NCBI GenBank assembly: GCA_029339505.1
Contig: JAQISU010000114.1
Coordinates: 5,816,001 to 5,880,000, forward strand
Origin: Unio delphinus
Taxonomy: Eukaryota; Mollusca; Bivalvia; Unionida; Unionidae
Length of the DNA stretch: 64,000 nucleotides
Direction of reading: 5' to 3'
The position numbers and the translations under genes were made by a program. Position 1 is the stretch's first letter, and every line of letters begins with the position of its first letter. Under the pieces are notes generated by a model that saw only the letters and a program-made list of their open reading frames with translations, did not search any database and was not told the origin of the DNA. Below, piece after piece: positions 33,891 through 45,834 of the stretch.

Positions 33891-33922
33891 TCAATTCAAA
33901 TCTACATTTATCCCCTCATCAT
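33891..33922 (-). CDS. phosphatase last coding exon (10 codons and stop)
   Basis: It follows an excellent acceptor (TTTTTCTTATCTTTTCAG on the minus strand, AG at 33924-33923). The exon starts with two bases that complete the phase-1 codon left by exon 44870-44768. It then reads a DDEG-type acidic end, DEGINVDLN, and a TGA at 33893-33891. An acidic DDEG ending is a recurring tail in invertebrate receptor phosphatases, from my recollection. Phase, acceptor strength and tail type agree, but the join spans 10.8 kb and is inferred. Confidence 0.65.
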
Positions 33923-34039
33923 CTGAAAAGATAAGAAAAAGAAAAATTAAAAACCATGAAAAGAGTGGATTAATATCTAATATAAAAATGATGTCATTAC
34001 TTCCATCACAGCTTTCAGTGCCAGCATGATGCCTTTAAC

Positions 34040-34650
34040 AAGAGACAAGATCAAAGGTCAAAGTTTAACCTACAGCTGGCATTGATATTTAACAAATTCT
34101 ACCATTTTATTGACTATGACATCATCAATGTGTAATGAGCTGTAATGAGCTGTAACATTTTATCTATCCTGATATTACTGATATCAAATTGTAACATTTT
34201 ATATACCATACAAGCACTGCTGTCTAACAATCTGCAACATTTTATATCCTCTGATATTTTTTTCTATCAAGCTGTAATACTTTAACATATACTGATATGT
34301 CGGATATAATTTAAAAAAATTAACATTGTATACACCATGATATCATAAAAGGTTGCAACATTTTATAGACCTGTAATGATATCACTGATGTAACACTTTA
34401 TATACTCTGATATTACTGATATTTTACAAGTTGTAACAATTTGGACAATATATCATTGATGTCCAAAAAGTTGTAACATTTTATATATTCTGATATCACT
34501 GATATTTTACATGTTGCAACATTACCAATGTCAACCAAGTTGTAACATTCTATATATTTTGATATCACTGAAACGAAACAAGGTTCAACATTTTATATAG
34601 TGTTATCACTGACATGTAACAAGTTGTAACATTTTATATACAGTGATCTC
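34040..34650. repeat. degenerate ~45-50 bp tandem repeat in last phosphatase intron
   Basis: Repeated GTAACATTTTATATAC...TGATATCACTGATAT with many indels. Older than the neighbouring clean arrays. Confidence 0.7.
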
Positions 34651-34949
34651 CACTGATGTGTAATAGTGGTCACTGTAGCAGATCTGTATGCATTTCAAGT
34701 TGCAGACAATTTTTTAGCACATTTTAGTGCACTTTTGCTGGCTCAGTAGTTAGTATGAGGTGGTCTACCAGTTACAGCAGAGACAGCAGAACCCAGACGA
34801 AAGCAATGACCTTGATATGTCCTTGATATAGGCATTTAGCTTAGATTTCCTCACCATGATATGGCCATATAAAGTGATAAATGTGCCATTCCCAAAATCA
34901 CTTTTAAAAAAATTGTTGGTACCAGATGTTGTTCAGGATCAACAAAACA

Positions 34950-35470
34950 TTACAATAAATCTTTAAGTGAAAAGTCCATGCTGATATGACCACTCACTCG
35001 GAATAGGTATTCATAACAAGACTTAAGTTGACCATTGTGGCTGCAGGTTAGATCTCAGACCAGCATCGTTTTCATTCAGAATTAGCATCATAAGAAGCCT
35101 GTTGTTGAAAACATGTCAACATAACTTTTTGTTGTAAAGGAGTTGTGAGAACGCGATTTCACATGATTGTTGTGGTGGCCATATTTGACTTCAGATTAGC
35201 ATCATTTTCCTTTAGTACCAAAAAGGCATCATAAGAAGTCTTATTGAAAATCCCATGTAGATATGACCAACCATATAGGAGCAGCAGTGATAAGTGTCTC
35301 AAGATGGCCACCATGGCAGCCATATTGGATGTCAGATCAACACCTTTTTCATTTAGTGAAAACACTATTTTGATATGACTATTCATTCTGGAAAAGCAGG
35401 GATACCAATATTTTCAAAATGGCAGTCATAAAGAGCATCAAATCATCATCATTTATATTTGGACCAGATG
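34950..35470. repeat. GGCCACNATGG-family interspersed repeat, 3-4 units
   Basis: Contains CATCATAAGAAG, AAGATGGCCACCATGG and GATATGACCA in a roughly 140-bp rhythm. Same family as 15770-16620. Confidence 0.65.
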
Positions 35471-35894
35471 GTTCATCACTGTGTGTTTATGATTAAGTCT
35501 CATAACAATACTCTTAGCAGTTATGGAGGGGGTAGCAAACACATGCTAATGAATGGACTGACAAAAGAGACCCCTTGGTCTATTCTGGTCTATTCTGATG
35601 TAATTATGAAACTGTTTTGTTTTTATTTTGCATTTATGGCAAATTGAAGATAACATGCATACATAAACCATTATGTACAAGAATAATGAGAAGTGTATTT
35701 ATTTTAAGAAATGCCAGGGCTTTTACTAAAATACTACAAATTACTGGAGATGGTTGAGTCTTTTCTGTAAATGACCTTAATGGATGGAAGCATGATGCAC
35801 TAGAAATAACAAAACATTTTCTAAGTCAAAAAGTATTTTGTGGTCTTCATCCGCAAGTTAGATAATTGAGTCATTAGTGTCAATGCTGATTTTG

Positions 35895-36090
35895 TATATA
35901 CTCATGTACAAGTAAAGTCCAATTACAAACTACTTAATCCCTGATTTACCATCACTTAATATGCCAGTAGTTAAGGGTCTGTGTTGTTTGTTCTACTGAT
36001 TACTTTTAACAATCAGCATAACAAATAAGCTGGTGCAAGATGTGACAGCAGATCTAGTTATATGTGCTTTTTGTTTATTCATTTAGACTT
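35895..36090. mobile_element. MITE family M copy
   Basis: Carries GTACAAGTAAAGTCCAATTA, AAGGGTCTGTGTTGTTTGTT and a GACAGCAGATCTAG core. Confidence 0.5.
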
Positions 36091-36242
36091 CAAATTTGTT
36101 AATATGTATCTTTGTAATCCAGCAACAAAAGTAAAAAAGAAGAAATTTCATTGGTGTGGATAAAGAAAACAACCAGTATTCTGCTGAACACTGTGTCACC
36201 TTGGCATTGTGTGCTGGTGAGATAGGGAATCCTTGCAGTGTA

Positions 36243-36564
36243 TGTTTGTTTGTTTGATTAGGATTTTTAATGTAGCTTTAACAATTTTTCAATCATATCG
36301 CTACGATGTCTGCAGTGAGGCAGTTTATAGTGATGTCTAGCACTGGGGTATCATACCGCAGACATGTAGCATGATGTCCAACCCAGTTACATTATCCTGA
36401 CACCAGGCCAACCAGTCCTAACACTAACCTCTTAATGCTTTGCATCGAGCGAGGCAGCCATTAGTACCATTTTGTAAGTCTTTGGTATGACTCGGCTGAG
36501 GATCAAACCCACGACCTCCCGCTTCCACAGCGGACGCTCTAACCAATAGGTCACTGGAGCAGTT
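36243..36564 (-). mobile_element. SINE family B (tRNA-Lys-like head) with 15-bp target duplication
   Basis: Perfect AATCCTTGCAGTGTA flanks at 36228-36242 and 36565-36579 define a 322-bp insertion. On the minus strand the head has box A (CTATTGGTTAGAGCG) and box B (GGTCGTGGGTTTGATCC). A long body follows with a GTGTCAGGATAATGTAACTG segment and a tail ending CAAACAAACA. A second copy is at 61542-61866. Presumably Pol III transcribed and moved by a LINE. Confidence 0.9.
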
Positions 36565-36579
36565 AATCCTTGCAGTGTA

Positions 36580-37570
36580 AACTCTTTATAGACTTATAAT
36601 GATGTTCTTCAAAGTTGGAGTTGGAATACAAATATTAATTTTGAGCAACTTTCATCTTTAACACAGTACCATGGGAAAGAAATGATTTTGCAAATAAGCA
36701 TACTGAAAACATCCAGTACAAAATTTAAGTGAGTATTATGATTAAATGGATCTGAAAATATATATAGTATACAAATTATTTGAGTATCTGAAATGCACAA
36801 TTAACCACAAACAAATTAAACAAGTGAAGATTAACATTTAATGTATAATGAAAAATAAATTTATTTAGTACTTGGCTCAATGCATAAATTATTACTACTA
36901 TTTTGTATTAGTATCACTACATTTGCAGGCAATGGAATTCTGAACCAAAAAAAGAATGCTTATTATAAAGCAAAAACTTTTTAAAACTATTTTCTTATTT
37001 CAAAAATTCTCATTTGGAAACTTTATGATCAAAATCTAGCAGTTCTAGGTACACATACCAGCACATGCATATTACAAATGCATGGCACATGCAAGCTTCC
37101 CTCTAATAAAAATGCTGTCATTCTGCATAGATGATAGTGCAAACTTCAATCTATCAATGATGCATTCCTTCAGAATAGATAATGATTTTCATTTTGTTCA
37201 AAAATACAAAAAAGGACCCTTGCAGTTTCTTTTCAGTAAGAACAAAAATACCATTGCTTTCAAATAATAAATGCAATGTAGTGGTATACAAATCTAACGG
37301 ACTATTACAGAAAAGTATTAATATGTAACAAGATATTCTATAACAAATTGCACTCCTTAGATGTAACATTAGAATTTACCATAATGTGCCATTACAAAGT
37401 CACAGGCATTTTTTATTATTAATTTTATTATAAATGCTATCCATATCTCCAACCAAAGACAGTGACCTGTAATGCAAAATTAATCATGATAAACCTTCCT
37501 GCTAGTTTTTCATATTTGTTTCTTCAGAAAATATGTAAAAAGTCACTCTAGGAAATATGAACACATACAA
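36580..37570. other. intronic, nothing recognised
   Basis: AT-rich intron sequence of the phosphatase gene without a supportable exon. Confidence 0.5.
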
Positions 37571-37574
37571 TGTT

Positions 37575-37925
37575 TGACCCTCTCATTGAAATCACAAGGT
37601 GCAATCCAAAAATGACCCTCTTGTTGGAATCACAAGGTGGGATCCAAAAATGACCCTCTCATTGGAATCACAAGGTGGGATCCAAAAATGACCCTCTCGT
37701 TGGAATCACAAGGTGGGATCCAAAAATGACCCTCTCAATGGAATCACAAGATGGGATCCAAAAATGACCCTCTCATTGCAATCACAAGGTGGATCCAAAA
37801 AATGACCCTCTCATTGCAATCACAAGGTGAGATCATAAAATGAGCCTCTCATTGCAATCACAAGGTGGGATCCAAACATGACCCTCTCATTGGAATCATA
37901 AGGTGGGGTCAAAAAATGACTCTAC
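37575..37925. repeat. 38-bp minisatellite
   Basis: About nine units TGACCCTCTCATTGGAATCA + CAAGGTGGGATCCAAAAA, starting at 37575, 37613 and 37651 onward. Confidence 0.93.
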
Positions 37926-38326
37926 TCTTGCATATCAGAAGGGCAAGATGTCAAAAAAATTTCAGAATTTCCACTAAGCACTTTGGAGATGTGGACAGAT
38001 GATCAGTATCACAATGACATACACAACTAAATGATGCAGATCATTCCGATTTTCGACAATTTTGTTTAAAGACTCGTTCTACAAAGAATCATTGCATAAT
38101 CTTGTCTGCATTATTACACTCAACGTTTCTAATCTAAAACATTGGATAAATCAAACTGTTTTATCATTCAAAACTAAGGATATATCCAACTCTCATTTTC
38201 TTAAAATGGTTTCTAACTGATTGTTGTTCAGTTGTTATAATATCAATAAATAAAGATGAAGGAATAATTGGATAAACTCTGGTTGGTTCATCTTTGGTTG
38301 CCATGGTTCTGAATTTTTAACCCTAT

Positions 38327-38484
38327 CTATACCTTGGCAAACTGATCAGATATTTCAGTGACATCTATAGAACGTAATGATTTATCTCCCTTAGTATGTA
38401 ATGCCATCCAACCAATATCTTCCAACAGTGTTGCATTGCTTATGGGCAGAACATGGTAGATGTTATTGACTTCAAAAGGATACT
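38327..38484 (-). CDS. possible alternative terminal exon of the phosphatase gene
   Basis: After a fair acceptor (ATGTTAAACTTACAG, AG at 38486-38485) the minus strand is open for 51 codons to TAG 38329-38327. It carries the same phase-1 start needed after exon 44870-44768. The peptide (beginning YPFEVNNIYHVLPI) matches nothing I recognise. If spliced in, it would replace the DDEG tail. It could equally be a chance frame. Confidence 0.25.
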
Positions 38485-39204
38485 CTGTAAGTTTAACATG
38501 AAAAGTATGAGTACTGTATATACTGCAGATAATCCATTACAGGTGTATTTGAGATAAATTATATATATCTGTACAAGCAAGGACAGGCAGTGGAAAAATG
38601 CTTATCTATGAGTCCAGTCCAGTTGTGTGCTCCTCTTGTCTCAAGCATGTAGGAACAGTGTTCAAATTTGAACAAACCGATTCTGATTAGTTGCAGTGAC
38701 ATCCAATGAAATTTACAGACCCAAATAACTGAAATACCTGATTGATCCACCAAGGTGTAAATAGGTTTAGCATATCTGAACCATGGTTAGCAAGGATATG
38801 TGATTAGTTTACTTGAACTCAATTTTACATAAGAGTTTAGTTTTCTTTATCTGGCCTGTTTAATAAACAGCTGATTCATCATATGAATGCCCCAAAGTGC
38901 AAATTATATTTGAAATGTCATTCATAATTTAATATCCTTATCTGACAGTCATTTTTATCCAATGTTTCTAGAAGAAACAATTTGTTAGAGAAATTATATC
39001 TGACAACAGATATTTGGAATTCAAGTTCATGAATCCATGAATGTTTAGATGGAATAAGCTTAAGCTTGCATGCCATCAACATTTAAACTTAAATAGTGTA
39101 AAGATTAGAAACAAATTATTTATTTTCATGCAACATATCAACCAATGACAAACAAATCAAATGAAAAATCTGATAACCAAACAAGAAGCTGACCAAGACC
39201 GATA

Positions 39205-41658
39205 TGTCAAGCCCGCCCTAAAGCTTCATAAAGAGTACAGGTAGGACTTTATGACTGTGCTTAATATAGTTTATGGATGGACTTTATCACTGTGCTTAAT
39301 TTAGGATATGGATGGACTTTACCACTGTGCTTAATCTATGATGTGGATGGACTTTATCACTATGCTTAATCTATGATGTGGATGGACTTTATGACTGTTC
39401 TTAATCTAGGGTGTGAATGGACTTTATTACTATGCTTAATCTAGATTACAGATGGACTTTATTACTATGCTTAATCTATGAGGTTGATAGACTTTGTCAC
39501 TGTGCTGAATCTAGGGTATAGATGGACTTTATCACTATGCTTAATCTAGATTATGGATGAACTTCATTACTATGCTTAATCAATGATGTGGATGGACTTT
39601 ATCACTGTTTAATCTAGGATGTGGATGGACTTTATCACTGTGCTTAATCTAGAGTATAGCTGGACTTTATCACTGTGCTCAATCTATGTTGTGGATGGAC
39701 TTTATCACTATGTTTAATCAAGGATGTGGACGGACTTTACCACTATGCTTAATGTAGGATGTGGATGGACTTTATCACTGTAATTAGGTCTTTGTATGGA
39801 CAAACTTTATCAATGTGCTTAATCTAGAGTATGGATGGACTTTATCACTATGCATAATCTAGGTTGAGGATGGACTTTATCACTGTATCTAGCGTATGGA
39901 TGGACTTTATCACTATGCATAATCTAGGTTGTGGATGGACTTTATCACTATGCTTAATCAAAGGTGTGGATGGACTTATCACTATGCTTAATCTAGGGTG
40001 TAGATGGACTTTATCACTGTGCTTAATCTAGGATATGGATGAACTTTATCACTATGCTTAATCTAGGATATGGATGAACATTATCACTATGCTTAATCTA
40101 GGGTGTGGATGGACTTTATCACTGTGCTTAATCTAGGATATGGATGAACTTTATCACTATGCTTAATCTAGGATATGGATGAACATTATCACTATGCTTA
40201 ATCTAGGGTGTGGATGGACTTTATCACTGTGCTTAATCTAGGGTTTGGATGGACTTTATCACTATGCTTAATCTAGGGTGTGGATGGACTTTATCACTGT
40301 GCATAATCTAGGTTGTGGATGGACTTTATCACTATGCTTAATCAAGGGTGTGGATGAACTTTATCACTATGCTTAATCTAGGGTGTGGATGGACTTTATC
40401 ACTGTAATTAAGCTATAGTATGGATAGACTGTATCACTGTGCTTAATCTAGGGTGTAGATAGACTTTATCACTGTGCTTAATCTAGGGTGTGGATGGACT
40501 TTATCACTATGCTTAATCAAGGGTGTGGATGGACTTTATCACTGTGCTTAATCTAGGGTGTGGATGGACTTTATCACTGTGCTTAATCTAGGGTGTGGAT
40601 GGACTTTATCACTGTGCTTAATCTAGGGTGTGGATGGACTTTGTCACTATGCATAATCTAGGTTGTGGATGGACTTTATCACTGTGCTTAATCTAGGGTG
40701 TGGATGGACTTTATCACTATGCTTAATCAAGGGTGTGGATGGACTTTATCAATGTGCTTAATCTAGGGTGTGGATGGACTTTATCACTATGCATAATCTA
40801 GGTTGTGGATGGACTTTATCACTATGCTTAATCAAGGGTGTGGATGGACTTTATCACCATGTTTAATCTAGGGTGTGGATGGACTTTATCACTATGCATA
40901 ATCTAGGTTGTGGATGGACTTTATCACTGTGCTTAATCTAGGGTGTGGATGGACTTTATCACTATGCTTAATCAAGAGTGTGGATGGACTTTATCACTGT
41001 GCTTAATCTAGAGTGTGGATGGACTTTATCACTATGCATAATCTAGGTTGTGGATGGACTTTATCACTATGCTTAATCAAGGGTGTGGATGGACTTTATC
41101 ACTATGCTTAATCTAGGGTGTGGATGGACTTTATCACTGTAATTAAGCTATAGTATGGATAGACTGTATCACTGTGCTTAATCAAGGGTGTGGATAGACT
41201 TTATCACTGTGCTTAATCTAGGGTGTGGATGGACTTTATCACTGTGCTTAATCAAGGGTGTGGATGGACTTTATCACTGCGCTTAATCAAGGGTGTAGAT
41301 AGACTTTATCACTGTGCTTAATCTAGGGTGTGGATGGACTTTATCACTATGCTTAATCAAGGGTGTGGATGGACTTTATCACTGTGCTTAATCTAGGGTG
41401 TGGATGGACTTTATCACTATGCTTAATCTAGGGTGTGGATGGACTTTATCGCTGTAATTAAGCTAGAGTATGGATAGACTTTATAACTGTACCTAATCAT
41501 GGATGTGGGTGGACTTTATCAATGTGCTTAATCTAAGATGTGGATGGATTTTATCAATGTGCCTAATCTGAGAAGTGAATGGAGATAGAGAAGGACGAGT
41601 ATGAAAATAGATGCTAAAGGAAAGCGTTTCCTATGTCAAACTCAAGGCGGGCTTGACA
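39205..41658. mobile_element. terminal-inverted-repeat element whose interior is a 35-bp minisatellite
   Basis: TGTCAAGCCCGCC at 39205-39217 is matched by its exact inverse GGCGGGCTTGACA at 41646-41658. The bases just outside are ATA on both sides, a possible 3-bp target duplication. Between short unique ends (about 25 bases left, 80 right) lies the tandem array. This looks like a non-autonomous DNA transposon in which an internal repeat has expanded. No transposase is encoded. Confidence 0.75.
39232..41580. repeat. 35-bp minisatellite, ~65 copies
   Basis: Unit GTGGATGGACTTTATCACTG + TGCTTAATCTAGGGT. Units near the left end are more diverged than those in the centre. A rare variant (ACTGTAATTAAGCTATAGTA) recurs at 40401 and 41136, exactly 735 bp (21 units) apart, showing a block duplication, and again in altered form at 41451. 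Confidence 0.97.
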
Positions 41659-42417
41659 ATACAATTAATGATAAATATTATTATAAAGATAAACAAAGGA
41701 TTGAAAAAGCTGTTACATCTAATATGTATCCAATATTAAGCTTTTTCTGGAATCCCTGGATATTTTCTGTTGTCTGTTGAAGCTTTATCTAGAAATATAT
41801 TTATGGAAAAATAAGCACACACACAATTTTACGCTGTAAAGAAAGATACTGATATCTGTGTACACCAAGATACTTATGACACGTCAATCCCAATCATAAC
41901 ATCCTCAGCCTTTCCTGTCGCATGCTAGAAAAAAAAAACTCAAAAGTAAATAGTGGTGAGTTTGAAATACCCTCATGCCTGTTTTAGTTACTATATCAAA
42001 ATAACATTAATATCAGCATGATTCAATGACATCACTGCTAATAGTAACACAAGCTATAGATAGAGTTTGTTTACTAAATGTTTCAAATTTTTTTGGGCAT
42101 GAAATTGAATTCAAACTTAAAAGAAAATGTATTTAATTCATGGAGAAACACCATTAAATGTTATTTTCATATGCATTCTTTTTAATGAGGATCTATTCTT
42201 TGTATCAAGCTGGATATCTGCGAAGTTCTACTGTACCTACTTCCAAATCTCATTTGAAAGAGATGAGAATGTTCTGAATGGGGTCAATCTGACTAAGACT
42301 ACATGAGAATACTACAGAATTTATAGATTAGTTCTCTGCTCCAAAATGCTTTGCACATGGGCAACATTTCTGAAGCAGAAAACAATGAATTTCAACAACT
42401 TGGAACCACAAGTTCAA

Positions 42418-42662
42418 CAATACACATATGCCATCAACAGTACACATGTGCCATCAACAGTACACATACACATGTGCCATCAACAGTACACATACACATT
42501 TACCACCAACAGTACACATACATTTACCATCAACATTACACATTTACCATCAACAGTACACATATGCCATCAGCAGTACACATATATATTTACCATCAAC
42601 AGTACACATGTGCCATCAACAGTACACTCATACATGCCATCAACAGTACACATGTGCCATCT
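42418..42662. repeat. CCATCAACAGTACACAT short tandem repeat
   Basis: About a dozen units of 19-27 bases. Several frames are open through it on the plus strand because of unit length, not because of a gene. Confidence 0.88.
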
Positions 42663-42834
42663 TTTTAAGACATAATGGTGAGTTCCATTAGTTATGACAA
42701 AATATGTAGAAAAAAATGTATGAAAATGTAAAGAATCACAGTAACAGCAAAAGCTCCATTTTCTTATATGTGTAAAACAGATCATCAAGCATCTCTCATT
42801 TGATATTGCATTCATCCATGTCCTACAGATGATA

Positions 42835-43495
42835 TTAAACAAGTACTACATCAGATCAATATATCACACAAGACTTAAGCACAACACAAGTACGACATCA
42901 GATCAATATATCACCCAAGATTTAAGCACACAATACAAGTACTACATCAGATCAATATATCACACAAGGCTTAAGCACAACACAAGTACTACATCAGATC
43001 AATATATCACACAAGACTTAAGCACAACACAAGTACTACATCAGATCAATATATCACACAAGACTTAAGCACACAACACAAATACTACATCAGATCAATA
43101 TATCACACAAGACTTAAGCACACAACACAAGTACTACATCAGATCAATATATCACACAAGGCTTAAGCACAACACAAGTACTACATCAGATCAATATATC
43201 ACACAAGACTTAAGCACAACACAAGTACTACATCAGATCAATATATCACACAAGACTTAAGCACAACACAAGTACTACATCAGATCAATATATCACACAA
43301 GACTTGAGCACAACACAAGTACTACATCAGATCAATATATCACACAAGGCTTAAGCCACAACACAAGTACTACATCAGATCAATATATCACACAAGATTT
43401 AAGCACAACACAAGTACTGTGTGAGATTAATGTATCACACAAGGTTTAAGCACAACACAATAAATCAGATCCAAATATCACACAAGGTTTGAGTA
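42835..43495. repeat. 47-bp minisatellite
   Basis: About fourteen units GTACTACATCAGATCAATAT + ATCACACAAGACTTAAGCACAACACAA. Most are nearly identical, with decay towards the right end. Confidence 0.95.
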
Positions 43496-43544
43496 CATCT
43501 TTGACCCATGTGCTAGCCATCCTTAAAATCTAGTAACTGCAGAT

Positions 43545-43714
43545 CAGGGGTCTCAAACTCAAACCAACCTGAAGGCCACATGAGGGCATTTTCGATGGAC
43601 TAAGGGCTGCACCACCTCTAATCTCTCATGACATCATGTCATGCCAATCATTTTGTGGGCCACAAGGATGCGACTTAGGGGAGATGCATGCAGCCAGCAT
43701 GTTTGAGACCCCTG
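43545..43714. mobile_element. hAT-type MITE, 170 bp
   Basis: Ends CAGGGGTCTCAAAC (43545-43558) and GTTTGAGACCCCTG (43701-43714) are exact inverses. Flanks CTGCAGAT and CTGTAGAC form an 8-bp target duplication with two transitions. TIR sequence and TSD length are those of hAT elements. No coding capacity. Confidence 0.85.
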
Positions 43715-44407
43715 CTGTAGACTGTAGAAAACTGCTTGTGACCCTGGAACTAAGTGCAGAATTTCTTTTCACCTGAAGTGCAACCCAGTCACAAAGTTTG
43801 GAAACTGAAGGTGAAGAATTTTTTAATTTTTGTGCAAAAACAAAATTGGTAACAGAAAACAGATGTACAATCTCATAAAGTAATAGGTTCCAGCGTACGA
43901 TGGGTGCAGCATAAAACCCACTAATTAAACAATTCTCAGCACTAACTATAAAGCAATAAAAACAGCTGCAAATCATTGCTTCTGTGCCTGACTATGGACT
44001 GCAAATGATTTTATCAAGTTTTGCAACAATACAATAAAATGTTAAAACTGGTGCACTAATGTATGATAACTAGGTCAAGAACATAATTTTTCTGATAATG
44101 GAAAAGTGGTATGTTACAAGTAAAATGATTGGAACAGAGTAAACAGTAAAATGATGTAATTATCTATGAGAAACAAAGCAATTTTCAAGATTATCAATAT
44201 TAAAGGTAACTATATACAGTTTTGTATTGTTAGTGTACTGACCAGAGGTTATAATGATGACTTGGGGGGGGGGTAAAGTGGAATATAAACACTATTTCTT
44301 GACTTTAGAATTGTGTTCTTTGCCTTTCATTTGATTGTGCAATATTTAGCAAATCATGCCAACACTAAACTTTTACTTTTCAAAATAGTTCAGAATTCAA
44401 ATACAAA

Positions 44408-44635
44408 GAGGAGGCCTCAAGTGGCCAAGTCATCTAAGGGGCTTGCCTTTACAAACAAATCACTGACATCTCACCTCATGTGACTCTGAGTCCCATGCGT
44501 GGCCAGTGTAGGTAGCTTCCCCAGGATTGGTGTGGGTTTTTTTTTCACAGGATGTTAATGAGTATATACTGGTAGCTATATGTTGCCTATCCTGTGATGA
44601 AAATTGGTGTTACGCCCAAAAGAACAAAAATAACA
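44408..44635 (+). mobile_element. diverged SINE family A copy
   Basis: GAGGCCTCAAGTGGCCAAGT is a worn box A region. GTGACTCTGAGTCCC stands for box B, and AGGTAGCTTCC plus the AACAAAAATAACAACA tail follow. Confidence 0.55.
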
Positions 44636-44767
44636 ACATATACAGTCAAGACATTACATACACTAGTCAGCATGATTGAAATTACACATGTCATCATCCC
44701 AATAAATATGCACATGATATATTTATATGTATAAGCATATAAATAGCATTATATTTATGTAACTTAC

Positions 44768-44870
44768 CATCAAAGGCAACATTGGCATGGCCAGCATTTT
44801 GATAGATATGTTCATCTTCCCTCCCCTCCATAACACATAGCAAACACTGATGTATGCAGATGTATTGTTG
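44768..44870 (-). CDS. phosphatase exon: end of catalytic domain and start of tail
   Basis: Acceptor ...TATATTTTCAG and donor GTAAGT. The exon is in phase 0 and encodes 34 residues plus one base. It opens with the Q-loop glutamine region (QQYICIHQCL) that follows WMVQTE of the previous exon. The later YQNA has the YXN form recognised by Grb2-type SH2 domains; a tail tyrosine of this kind is a known feature of R3 receptor phosphatases. Binding here is inferred. Confidence 0.88.
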
Positions 44871-45787
44871 CTGAAAATATAAAAGGCTAATTTGTTGGCA
44901 CTCAATCAGATTCATTAAGATGACAATATTATGATCTGAGCAAAATTAATTTTATCACTAGTCTAGACAGTTGTACTACTAATGAAGTTTAAAAAATCAT
45001 TTCACATAATTTAACACGTTACAGAGGTATTATATATGTGACAATATGACATTACACAAAAACAATGTGCAAGTCATCAAAAAAAAAACTGTATAGTAAC
45101 GTTACTTCTTCCATTTCTGTTTTATTCAGTCAAATGTGTTACTTAAAGCATGTTATTAAAAAAAAATTTTTTTTTTTTTAAAAGTTAGTGAAACTTGGGA
45201 AATAAAAGAAACTTACCTGTGTGATTTTTAATTAAACATTTTAACAACTTTCTGAACAAATTCATTGTTTTACTTGCCACATGTCAGAAAAGATATACCT
45301 TAATCAATTTGGTAAATTCAGTTCATCAAAATAAGAATCTTCTACTTTTTCTACTAGTTAAAAAATGTAGTAGTCTAGTATCCTTAATTTGACTTCAGTT
45401 TATGAAATAACGGTATAATCCTGGTTATCCAAGCTCACTTCATGACATTCACACAAGAATGATTGTTACAGTAATAATCAAGCATTAGATACCCAAATCT
45501 GTGTTGATGTATATTTCAAATACTGGTCATTAAAATTTAATCAGTATTTATTTTGTTTTTATTAAAAGCCACATTATCTGTCACACTACAGAATCCTTCT
45601 TACTTTTAAGTCTTAACACTATGTGAAACCATACATGTATTACTACTAAGGTAACACAAAACAATATATTTTTGGTATCCACGGTTACTAATGATTACAC
45701 CACTGGAATGTAAATGCGGGAGTGCAGTACGTTGATTTTACATTGGAGTGTGCGAGCATATTTCACTACACATCACAGCATAAGTAT

Positions 45788-45791
45788 ATAC

Positions 45792-45834
<43 letters not shown>

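Noticed and set aside
42346..42691. Three overlapping His/Thr-rich frames
   Set aside because: Short tandem repeat; all three frames are open together, so none is favoured.
20319..43495. CRISPR-like arrays
   Set aside because: Units are contiguous minisatellite monomers without unique spacers, in an animal genome.
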